Positions 26,401 to 33,819 of a DNA stretch of 64,000 nucleotides are shown here, in pieces. The first letter of the stretch is position 1. Every line of letters starts with the position of its first letter. Where the stretch lies: positions 8,873,575-8,937,574 of the forward strand of contig CM037832.1 of assembly GCA_021234535.1 (NCBI GenBank). The letters run 5' to 3'. The notes below the pieces were generated by a model, which saw nothing but the letters and a program-made list of their open reading frames with translations, did no database searches and had not been told where the DNA came from. The stretch comes from Stichopus chloronotus (taxonomy: Eukaryota > Echinodermata > Holothuroidea > Aspidochirotida > Stichopodidae). The position numbers and the translations under genes were made by a program.

Positions 26401-29110
26401 ACATGAGCGTCGACTACTATACTGTATGTATTCGCTACCAGATCTGTTCAGGGAAGGTCGCAAAGATTGGCAAATGTGTGTTATCATGACCGTGTTGTCT
26501 TTTTTCAAAATTATCATTGACACTAGGCCTAGAGATAATGATGTAATTAGCGTATGATTACTGTCTTTCCAAGCGTTCGATGAATTCTATCATGAGAGCA
26601 GAAGTTTACTTGAACTAAGGCAACTGTAGCGAAGTTGTAACTGCTACGCTGACTCGACTCGAGTCTAAGTTTGCTGACGAACTCGTAGTCTTCCTAGTCG
26701 TAGAATGGTTTGTGTGCAAATTAAGTGCAATATAATTCCACTTGTACACTCACGTTTGTTTTGTTATTTTTCGCTTCATGCAAGCCTAGAATAACACTGA
26801 TACGTAGTACGTTGCACACTTTACACTGTTTGAAATCAGTGTATGAAGCTACATCACGAATACTCATTAGTGTTCTTATTTGTCACTTTCATTACGATTT
26901 ATAGGGTCAAATGTAATTAATTCTTAATAAGGTGGTAATTAAAAGTCTTATGGTTTGGTTGTAGGAGTATTATGCACATGGCTTGTGTGCATAGGTTTCA
27001 TGCCAATATCGTTGTTGTTAGGAAATAAAGTTGTGTCTCACATTAACTTATTGCGATAATTGTACATATATACCAATTGAGATCAACTTACGCTTACTTA
27101 AGACAAGAATATTATTGTTCTTGTTGATGCTAGGAGTCCTTTGAGGGCAACTGGGGTCACATGGGGTCTCCGTCATTAAGTTTTCTCAATATATTCTGTG
27201 TAACATGCAGATATGATTCATCGTAATGAACCTTTTGCCTGTAGTGGTTGTCACATTTCGCTTGGTTAGGTGAATTTTGTTGTGTGCTGATATTTTGAAG
27301 TAAGGAGTCTGTTTATCTAACGTCTTAGCTATTATTTCACACGCTTTCTGTAGGCTACCTTGGATTTGATGTGGCGAAACGTTTTGATCGTTTCATAAAC
27401 ATGAACATAATTGTAAGTAATAAAATACATTTATTTACATACCATTGCCAAACCGTCCAAATGTAGGTCGTTCACTGTGTCTGAGTTCTTCGTTACTTGA
27501 TGAACACGATGACGCTGAACTATCTGAATGCAAACAAAATAATGTGTATATAACAAGTAAATAAATAGAAACAATACATATAAAACAATAAATAGATATG
27601 TTTACTCACTCTGTTGTTACTGAATAAGAACATCTGAATGCACCCAGAATAATGTGTATATAATAAATAAATAAAAGCAATATAAATAAAACAATGAATA
27701 GATATGTTTACTCACTCTGTTGTTACTGAGTAAGAACATCTGAACGCATCCAAAATAATGTGTATATAATTAATTAATAAATAAATAAAAGCAATATAAA
27801 TAAAATAATAAATGGATATGGTCACTCATACTGTTCTTACTGAGTAAGAACATCGTGGTTACAAACTTTTCACAATTTGAATTTTGTTGTTGACCCTATA
27901 CGACTTCCTACTGCAACTACAACAATATTCTTTGCTCTCAGACTCAGATATCCGTCCATTCTTGAAACATCATGTTTACAAGGTCACAATGTGACGCTTG
28001 CTGACCACAAATGACATCTTTGACACCAATTAAAACACTGTGATGCTTGTACACAAAATGTTACAACTATGTAAATAACAAATACAAGACTTGGTCAATC
28101 TTCCGTTCTACACTTTTATCCCCGCTGACCTCAAATGACCTCTGTCATCCGCCAAAAGAAAACGGTCCTGGTACTCATTGTGGTTCACACGTACTAAATA
28201 TGAAATGTGTCATCCACAGCAAAAGGCGTTATACTCGCCACACATGTTCAGTAAAAAATATCCTGATGATCTCGTCGAGGCCAAGAGTTGTTTTAGGGAA
28301 ACTTGGGTCAAATGACATACACCCTATCAACACGGTATCTCATGATTCCTTGTGTAGCGTACAAGTGTAGTTCCTTGCAATGAATCTTTTTTGGTTTGGT
28401 GTGTTGTGTACTTATGTATCGATGAAGTAAACGTGTTGGTGATAATTCTTTTGCTCTCATTCTACATGATTGTATCGCATATCCGCATTTTGGTTTAAAT
28501 GTAGCTTAACTTTTTAGGTCTTCACATGAACATTAACATAAGTATAATTAATAACAAAGATATGTGATTAGCATACCAATGTCCGACTGTTCCGATGTAG
28601 GCAATGTCCGAAGACGATCACTGCAGGTAAATTTGTCGTTACTTGTTGCTCCACCTGCATGCAGAGACAAAAGCAGATTTAATATACCTTCATTAAACAT
28701 GAACATTGATAGAGATAAATTTATGATGAGCAAATCAAGTTCCAGTAGCCAGAACTATAGCCACAGTTGCAGCCAGACACGATGTATCTTTTTTTTAATG
28801 AGCAAGTTCATCCTTGCTCCTGTAAGTGTTGGTTCCTTCATGGATTAACTATCAAGTTCTTGATTTTGATGGCTGTTTGACCGTTCATCAATTCATCCAA
28901 AGCTGTAAACTATCAACCATTAAAGCAACATCAATATATCTACTAAAATTAAATACACTACTGTGTTACAGTTAGAGCCTTACACCAACCTTCTTTTGGA
29001 GCTAATGGTGGCAATGATTTACCGTCTTCGTCGCTGTCTCCTTTAGGAGGGGTTGTAGATCTGTCAGTGAAATCTGAGAAGTACTGTCGCGATTTTGGTT
29101 TCCCACTTTT
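14339..29110 (-). CDS. VLIG/GVIN1-like very large GTPase gene, six joined exons, 5' end missing
   Basis: Exons on the minus strand, in order: 29110-28990, 28654-28577, 27523-27443, 25795-25619, 25133-24807, 20430-14339. Every boundary has an AG acceptor and GT donor, and the split codons join in frame at all five junctions. The total is 6876 nt, 2291 codons plus TGA. The second to fifth exons each begin and end in phase 1, so any one could be skipped or duplicated without breaking the frame. The product has an acidic, Ser/Thr-rich linker (first four exons), a short helical domain (fifth exon), then the VLIG-type GTPase with its long helical body and a C-terminal Cys/His module. Vertebrate members are interferon-inducible cytosolic/nuclear giant GTPases; an immune role here is inference from family. 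The first joined exon starts in phase 0 without Met, so at least one more 5' exon is expected. A GTAAGT donor near 29829-29834 could belong to it, but the frame there meets a stop. Confidence 0.85.
20048..20419 (-). repeat. 186-bp (62-codon) tandem duplication inside the VLIG exon
   Basis: Two head-to-tail copies, offset exactly 186 bp (compare CATTTACTGGT at 20409-20419 and 20223-20233). They encode TSKCFPRSAQHISPR...VTLSSSRPKNSF and TSKCFPQQAQHIPPQ...VTLSSSRPKNSF, with a shared RNTxRGGQV and SISKED/CISKED. The first 155 bp or so of each copy is highly similar; then copy 2 runs on into the conserved domain. The offset is a multiple of three, so the frame is kept. Confidence 0.95.
20981..21304 (-). 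CDS. 107-codon open frame inside the last VLIG intron, unrecognised
   Basis: An ATG-to-stop frame on the same strand as the host gene, inside the last intron. The predicted peptide has a basic start (HNKKKPISCCK, RGRRNSKLEN), an amphipathic middle (NIFQDRIIEFFSYLGM) and an acidic end (LLKDISQEEEHGY). It has more protein-like composition than other open frames nearby, but I recognise no family. It could be a remnant exon, an alternative exon or chance. Confidence 0.2.
   Translation of the reverse strand: MRVFHNKKKPISCCKVNIIRGRRNSKLENVLINIFQDRIIEFFSYLGMLVNCDVPFYVADLSSYFGGSQMSSQVYQNLKNESLLKDISQEEEHGYLFKFSVLSVPIQ
21430..22660. repeat. diverged tandem repeat family, about 140-155 bp period
   Basis: Successive units share the words CATCATTCCTAACTTGAGATATTGT, then TTTTCAGxGTTTGAxCTCTxTTGACC, then GATGAACTTTGACTTCCAC and TCCTCTCAGTxTxxT. 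Units are recognisable starting near 21465, 22126, 22235, 22370 and 22528. Copies are well diverged, so this is an old array. It is not coding. Confidence 0.75.
24010..24650. repeat. further copies of the same diverged repeat family, one with a perfect DR1 motif
   Basis: The same words recur: GTCCATCGTTCC near 24060, GACCTAGGATGACCTTGATATACACC near 24202-24227, and CTGACCCCAAATGACCTTTGACCTCCAC at 24331 onward, then TTCTTGCACTCAGTGTGGTATG. Positions 24332-24344 read TGACCTTTGACCT, the complement of AGGTCAAAGGTCA. Confidence 0.7.
24332..24344 (-). promoter_or_regulatory. perfect DR1 nuclear-receptor-type site inside a repeat unit
   Basis: On the minus strand this is AGGTCA, one spacer base, AGGTCA: the DR1 consensus bound by RXR heterodimers and HNF4-type receptors in animals. 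It lies in the last intron of the VLIG gene, within a repeat unit, so it may be a by-product of the repeat rather than a working site. Confidence 0.35.
24807..25133 (-). CDS. VLIG gene fifth exon: compact helical, death-fold-like domain
   Basis: A 327-nt exon, phase 1 at both ends; acceptor TTCAAG before 25133, donor CAAG|GTTAGT after 24807. It encodes about 108 residues starting YKIQDSPKKKS (first codon split with the previous exon). It reads as five or six short helices: LEKLLDHATVIDLAQL, DFVLRVDDLKRPLYHLMARW, DVNNLVELLEILE and DEALDLVLEYQ. The spacing and the W-x-x-E-G-R-V turn resemble death-effector/death-fold domains of invertebrate immune proteins. That assignment is inference; no diagnostic motif proves it. 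Confidence 0.8.
25619..25795 (-). CDS. VLIG gene fourth exon: acidic linker
   Basis: A 177-nt exon, phase 1 at both ends, with acceptor TTGCACAG before 25795 and donor T|GTAAGT after 25619. It encodes a charged, Ser/Thr/Gln-rich linker beginning with Gly-IEEENNQQHDIS, followed by RRYSEDDYSVKEDRD and AKGTPQTTAVSV. No domain is recognised; it looks disordered. Confidence 0.75.
27443..27523 (-). CDS. VLIG gene third exon (duplicated short exon, copy 2)
   Basis: An 81-nt exon, phase 1 at both ends, acceptor GCATTCAG before 27523, donor G|GTATGT after 27443. It encodes DSSASSCSSSNEELRHSERPT and GRFGN. It resembles the neighbouring exon at 28577-28654 in length, in the SN(D/E)...LR...PT pattern and in the intron sequence after the donor, so the two look like an old tandem exon duplication. 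Confidence 0.7.
27521..27855. repeat. three-unit tandem repeat (about 107 bp) copying a splice acceptor
   Basis: Units begin with (C/T)ATCTGAA(T/C)GCA and run through AATGTGTATATAA, a TAAATAAATA tract and GATATGTTTACTCACTCTGTTGTTACTGA. They start near 27521, 27629 and 27735 and end at about 27855. The first unit overlaps the acceptor of the VLIG third exon (minus strand), so the array contains further copies of the GCATTCAG-type acceptor upstream of the used one. Confidence 0.85.
27880..28400. repeat. more copies of the diverged repeat family in a VLIG intron
   Basis: The same unit words appear: CTTGAAACATCATGTTTACAAGG near 27962, GCTGACCTCAAATGACCTCTGTCATCCGCC near 28125-28155, and TCCTGGTACTCATTGTGG near 28168. 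These copies are diverged and lie between the second and third joined exons. Confidence 0.6.
28577..28654 (-). CDS. VLIG gene second exon (duplicated short exon, copy 1)
   Basis: A 78-nt exon, phase 1 at both ends, acceptor CATGCAG before 28654, donor G|GTATGC after 28577. It encodes GATSNDKFTCSDRLRTLPTS followed by EQSDI. Its length, phase, sequence pattern and downstream intron start match the 27443-27523 exon. Confidence 0.7.
28990..29110 (-). CDS. VLIG gene first joined exon: basic/acidic linker
   Basis: A 121-nt exon with acceptor CATTTCAG before 29110 (phase 0) and donor G|GTTGGT after 28990 (phase 1). It encodes KSGKPKSRQYFSDFTDRS, then TTPPKGDSDEDGKSLPPLAP. It has no Met, so it cannot be the first coding exon. 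It looks disordered, with no domain. Confidence 0.65.
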
Positions 29111-30077
29111 CTGAAATGAAGACGGTTGGTCATATATTTTATGAGCCGAAACTGGAGCTAAATAAAGTATACTCTTCCGAGAAGAAAGATAATCCTCCTT
29201 AAATGGCGTATTTGCACAATTTATTGTTGTTTAAATAACTATTTAACTACGTCTACTATAGCTGCGATCTTGAAGCATTTGGTAGCGTTATGTGGATATG
29301 AGGAAGAAGGTGAAGGATATATTCTGCACTTTCAGATTTCTTCAGATAATTAAATCTTCAATATTAAAGAGATCAATATAATTTCAACAATCAAAGTCTA
29401 TTTTCCTTTTCTGACTTTCCTAGCAAATTAAAATAATGAATTTTATCGGAGAGGATCAAACAAGAGATACATAAGTATTTTACAAGACAGCTAGGAAGAG
29501 ACGCAAAAAATGAAAGATGGTTTTTCACTGAGGAGAGAAATACACGTCTGTGCTGTTCCACAAGTACTCTTTAGGAGAGTCAAACTCTGAGGAGCTAGAT
29601 TACTATGTTGGGCCATGGGGGGACACCTGAAGATTTGCAATCAATTAAAAAGAGCAAGCGCTTAACTATGGAACGGTTAATTTAAGTTTATATCAATATA
29701 TGATAGCATCACTCACAATTGGAAACAAGTTCCCCTTGCAATTGTATTAAAGGTAGGAGGTAATTTAACCAGCAGTAGAATGACTTTTTGACTCCTTGCT
29801 AATAGGCAGAAACACCAAGGACAGTACTTACCAATTTTGAAGTCACAATACGTTACTGTAGCTACTACTAGCTACTGTATCTACGAGGTTTTCAAACTAT
29901 GACCTCTAATGACCTGATATGATTTTTTACCTCGATAAAATGGCCGTAAGGTCATCTGTTCATCAAAAGCTAGCATAGTCACATTTTGGAGTTCCAGCAA
30001 CAACCTTAGTAGGTTTTTACACTTTGAAGGTCTTGTGAGGTGAAAATGACATTTTGTAATATTGGGTGCATTAAACA
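29111..30077. other. stretch upstream of the first joined VLIG exon
   Basis: This should contain intron and possibly a 5' exon of the VLIG gene. A GTAAGT donor on the minus strand lies at about 29834-29829, but the phase-0 frame leading into it meets a TAA within about 20 bases, so a coding exon there is not supported; a non-coding 5' exon is possible. Nothing else is recognised. Confidence 0.4.
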
Positions 30078-30495
30078 TACATACGTTCGTACGTACGTAC
30101 GTAAGTACGTGCGTGCGTACGTACATACATACATACATACGTACACACACGCATACATACATACACACACATGCTCACACACACGCACACACATACATCC
30201 ACGCACACATACATACATACATACATACATACATACATACATACATACATACATACATACATACATACATACATACATACATACATACATACATACATAC
30301 ATACATACATACATACATACATACATACATACATACATACACCCTTACATACACCCATACATGCATACACACATACATACATACATACATACATACAAAC
30401 AAACATACATACATACATACATACATACATACATACATACATACATACATACATACATACATACATACATACATACATACATACATACATACATA
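30078..30495. repeat. (CATA)n / (ACAT)n tetranucleotide microsatellite
   Basis: About 420 bp of CATA/ACAT repeats, starting with CGTA variants (30083-30125), CACA variants (30140-30205) and a few interruptions near 30340-30400. The repeat creates open frames in all six readings (Thr-Tyr-Ile-His or Met-Tyr-Val-Cys runs), which are not genes. Confidence 0.98.
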
Positions 30496-31176
30496 ACGAA
30501 ACCATGTGAATGTTGCAACCGACGGTTTCTCCCTGAGGTTCTTCAGGCGACTAAACGTAAAGCGGGGTTTGTACTTTATCTCTTATGAGGAGGTTTTTTA
30601 AGCCTAGAGTTTATAATGACCAATGTAAGTTCTCAGCCGTGCAGGTAGCATACCCTATATAGAAGTTGGAGATCCCTCCGCATTTTGTTCGCCGTCGGTG
30701 AAAGTCCCTGTTAGGGACATTTGGGCAACTTTTTTGGTATTTTATCCTTTAAGATGGGTCCTTTTGTGGATTGAATATTGAAGTAGGCGAGTTAAAGTGT
30801 ACATGTTGTGAAAATGGAGGAAATTGAAACAATTATAGAAAAGTTATGGAATCTTAGGTGGCGGAGCATCATCGTTGGAGGCGATCTGTTCTTTTTTTCC
30901 CAGTGACAAGGTGTGCTAACGTCGACGGCCTCTAGCAGAAAATCTAACCAGGTAAGGTACGGAAAATTGGAAAAGCCATGAATGGCCAATGTGTCAGCGT
31001 TGTAACGAGTGGTAGCTTATATCTGTTGAAAACTTCTACAAGGCTTTAGAGACCACGTTACTTTTGTGATTTAGTATGTAAGTCAATGGGAAAATTAATA
31101 GGGGTATGCTACCTGCACAGATTGTATTGACCGGAGGAGTAAGGATGTATGCTAGATTGTGTGATGATCGACCAAG
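30496..31176. other. non-coding stretch between microsatellite and Penelope-like fragment
   Basis: No gene is supported. The right part may belong to the 3' end of the Penelope-like element. The strings GCATACCC(C)TAT and GCAGGTAGCATACCCTATAT/ATAGGGGTATGCTACCTGCAC at about 30642-30661 and 31098-31119 form an inverted pair about 450 bp apart, which may mark the ends of a small insertion. Confidence 0.45.
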
Positions 31177-31914
31177 TTATAGGTGTTGTTGTTTCCTTTT
31201 TTTGAGTGACCATATGTGTTTTGAGAGTTCAGTCTTATTCGCGTATGCCCTGTGTCTGAAAGATTTAGAGTGGTTATAATAACCCTGCTTGAAGCTGCCT
31301 GCTGGCATGCAAATGTATGAATAGGTGGTTCCGTTACTCATGACGTCGGCTCTGTAAACAGTAGACTTAATTGACCAACCATTTCCCACCGAGGGGGCAT
31401 TCATCTTTTACATGGCAGTTGCATGATCTCTCTAGCGACGGTTGGTTTGACCCAGATAGTGTTTTCTGGTTGTGGCTTTGGATTATGGATTTGACATTCT
31501 TCATGCAACTGTAGCTGACTATTAAATTGCTACTATTAAATAATGGGTGGAACTTATGAAACGTTGCAGGGAAATGCTTGGTCACCAACTTGAGGAAAAC
31601 TTTGCCAATATTTGTGTTTACTATCCGGCTATAGGGAGGGTTGAACCACGGAATAGTTGGATCAGCCTTTTCCTTATCCTGTCAGTTTCGGGGCGTGATG
31701 TTGATTGGGCTAGACCGTCGTCCCTGTAAATTCCAACATTAAGTTGCGGGAATGCTTCCGTGATTTTACTCAGGATATGGAGGACAACCAATAAACAAAT
31801 TTCAGCTACATCATGACTCCCCATGGATACGTCGAATGGACTGGAGCCCTGTATCTCTCCGGATTTCGTCCACGCTATTCCACCGTCGGAGAGAAGCGAG
31901 TTGCTTGAGTGCAT
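31177..31914 (-). pseudogene. Penelope-like element fragment (RT palm plus GIY-YIG-like tail), decayed
   Basis: Three minus-strand frames carry Penelope-like blocks in the expected order. 31914-31621: GGIAWTKSGE, FDVSMGSHDVAEICLLV and then VGIYRDDGLAQS with RIRKRLIQLF, the RT motif-C region with the YRDDGL typical of this class. 31588-31367: FHPLFNSSNLIVSYSCMKN, SIIQSHNQKTL, CNCHVKDECPLGGK. After a frameshift near 31390, 31404-31177: WSIKSTVYRADVMSNGTTYSYI, GSFKQGYYNHSKSFRHRAYA and NKTELSKHIWSLK, the YIG-to-SKHIW stretch of the GIY-YIG-type endonuclease. The part normally lying between the RT and the CNC block is missing, so there is an internal deletion as well as the frameshift. The element is dead. 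Confidence 0.85.
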
Positions 31915-32694
31915 GATGGTGCGGACGGACTTCTAGGTCTGACATTTAGCTCCATGTTGGTATATAGACAAGCAGTATGTCAAATTGAAATCCAGAGCAC
32001 GCCCTCTCTACCTGCAATTCCGCGATAACCTTGCGTTTTCGAGAAAGGGGATTCCAGTCGTTTCGTTGCCGGGGCTTTCCTTCATTACCGATAAGGAAAT
32101 GAGTGCGAGTATGTGTTGTACGTGTAGGTGTGTGTGTTTGTGAGGTTGCGGCTGTGTAAGAGACTCGAGAAGCTCTTGTGGAGAAGTTGTCTGTTTTAAA
32201 GAAGCCTGAATCAGAAGTTGTGACATACATTTTACTTCACATTTTCCTTTTGCATATTCATCATCTTCTCAGAATAAAAGAGCGGTAATGCATACCTGCA
32301 CCGCTCCACATATTTATTATGTTATCAATCGAACACACGGGTTATCCTCAGTGCAGTGTTGGGAACAGTTAGTTGCAACAGGGTGGACGACCCGAGAGGG
32401 AAATTGGTCGTCATGAAGTCGCTGGTAAAAGTCAGGGTTGCTACATTGCCGCATTGCCGTTGATTGTTTCCGGCATATAAGTTGTTAGGCCATTGGCCGT
32501 CGTGGAGTGCAGACGTGTTTCGTCTCACTCCTCCCCTGCACTGTAAACTACTACTACTACTACTAACTTACTTGCTTGTTGCCTGGTGCTGTTTTCGGTT
32601 TTGTTTTTCGTGGTTGGGTCCCGCTAATTCAGTTACGTTACCTTTTCCTTTCTGTTTGTTGTTTTCGTGGCGTAGTGCCACCTGAATCGTCGCT
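31915..32694. other. stretch between the Penelope-like fragment and the LINE ORF1
   Basis: No gene is supported. The left part (to about 32230) may be further Penelope-like sequence in decay. The right part, from an unknown point (perhaps near 32400), should be the 5' untranslated region of the Tx1-like LINE. I could not place the element's 5' end. Confidence 0.45.
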
Positions 32695-33798
32695 ATGCCC
32701 GGATGTCGGGATAGCACGATTGTTAAGTTGCAGTTTAGGTCGGAGGAGAACGTTCCTCCCTCGCAAGTGTTTTCGCTTTTAAAGGAGAAGGGGGTGGAAG
32801 TAAAACAAATAGAAATGTTGCAGGCGCTTGCCGCCCGCAACACGTACGACCTAAAGTTCAGGTCCAATGCTGCCCGTCTGCAGGGTGTGTCTTGCCTTAA
32901 AGGGCTTGATGGGCTCACTGTCACCCCATATGATCGCTCTGTGGTGGTGACAGTTTTGTATCTGAACTTTGAGGTCGATCAGGCCCTGGTTGCGAGGGTT
33001 CTAGGACAATACGGAACTGTCTCAGACATGCGGTGGGTCACCTATAGTGAAGGTGATTTAAAGGGCATCCTGAACGGAAAGAGGCAGTTCCGTATGGTTC
33101 TGAAGAGGGATATTCCATCGTTCCCCTTCATAGGGGGATCCAAAGCCCACATTAGATACTTTGGGCAGCCCCGCACCTGCTTTAAGTGCGGAGAAGAGGG
33201 GCATGAGGCCAAGGCTTGTCCAAATAGGCGCTGTGGCAAGTGTCTACAACTCGGGCATGACAAAGCCGAGTGCCCCAACCAGGTGCGGTGCAATCTGTGT
33301 GGAGGGGAGGAACATGTGTCTGGTTCCTGCCCAACATCATATTCTGCCCGTGCCAGCGCAGATGGCGGGCCAACGCAGGATCCCTCACAGCCAGACCCAG
33401 AACCAATGGAGGAACCGGGGTCCCCTTCACTTGATGAGGTAGCCCATCAGGTTTTAGAGGAATTTAAAGCCTCTAAACAATGTGGTAATGGCTCCCCTGA
33501 GGCAGGCTCTCCACCACCCTACCCAACGCCACCTGTGGAGACTGGAGCAATAACTGTAGAAAATGACCTTCATCTGTCATCGGATTCCGATTCTGCCATG
33601 TCAGATCCTGCCTCAGAACCGCCACCAAAGAACCCACCACCCAGGGAGAGCTGGTTTGACTTGTGTGAGGGGGCGTCACCCGAAACAAAGTTGAAAAGAT
33701 CGGCTTCAGGCGATGGTCTAGATCAGGAGGTCCATCCTCCTGGGCCATCGGCTTCAAATTTGGGTAATAAAAAAGCCAAGTCAGGATCAGATGGGTAG
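32695..33798 (+). CDS. LINE ORF1, gag-like nucleic-acid-binding protein with three CCHC zinc knuckles
   Basis: A 367-residue intact ORF. Residues about 1-155 form a conserved N-terminal part with RRM-like pattern (VVVTVLYLNFEVDQALVARV, then YGTVSDMRWVTY). Three zinc knuckles follow: C162-C165-H170-C175 (CFKCGEEGHEAKAC), C180-C183-H188-C193 (CGKCLQLGHDKAEC) and C199-C202-H207-C212 (CNLCGGEEHVSGSC). The remainder is a Pro/Ser/Glu-rich, probably disordered tail ending with a basic NKKAKSGSDG. By family it should bind the element RNA and form the retrotransposition particle. The start is the first Met after an in-frame stop region; ORF2 begins 21 bp after its stop, so ORF2 is probably translated by reinitiation or a similar route. 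Confidence 0.9.
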   Translation: MPGCRDSTIVKLQFRSEENVPPSQVFSLLKEKGVEVKQIEMLQALAARNTYDLKFRSNAARLQGVSCLKGLDGLTVTPYDRSVVVTVLYLNFEVDQALVARVLGQYGTVSDMRWVTYSEGDLKGILNGKRQFRMVLKRDIPSFPFIGGSKAHIRYFGQPRTCFKCGEEGHEAKACPNRRCGKCLQLGHDKAECPNQVRCNLCGGEEHVSGSCPTSYSARASADGGPTQDPSQPDPEPMEEPGSPSLDEVAHQVLEEFKASKQCGNGSPEAGSPPPYPTPPVETGAITVENDLHLSSDSDSAMSDPASEPPPKNPPPRESWFDLCEGASPETKLKRSASGDGLDQEVHPPGPSASNLGNKKAKSGSDG

Positions 33799-33819
33799 TT
33801 ACACATTCCCCATTCAACC

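Noticed and set aside
27521..27855. CRISPR-like array
   Set aside because: The units are contiguous tandem repeats without unique spacers, in a eukaryotic intron.
29800..29900. A further 5' coding exon of the VLIG gene ending at a GTAAGT donor near 29830 (minus)
   Set aside because: The phase-0 frame needed to join the 29110 exon meets a stop about 20 bases upstream and there is no ATG. It may be an untranslated exon, but I cannot support a coding one.
30040..30588. Long open frames in the CATA repeat
   Set aside because: They are produced by the tetranucleotide repeat, which has no stop codons in several frames.
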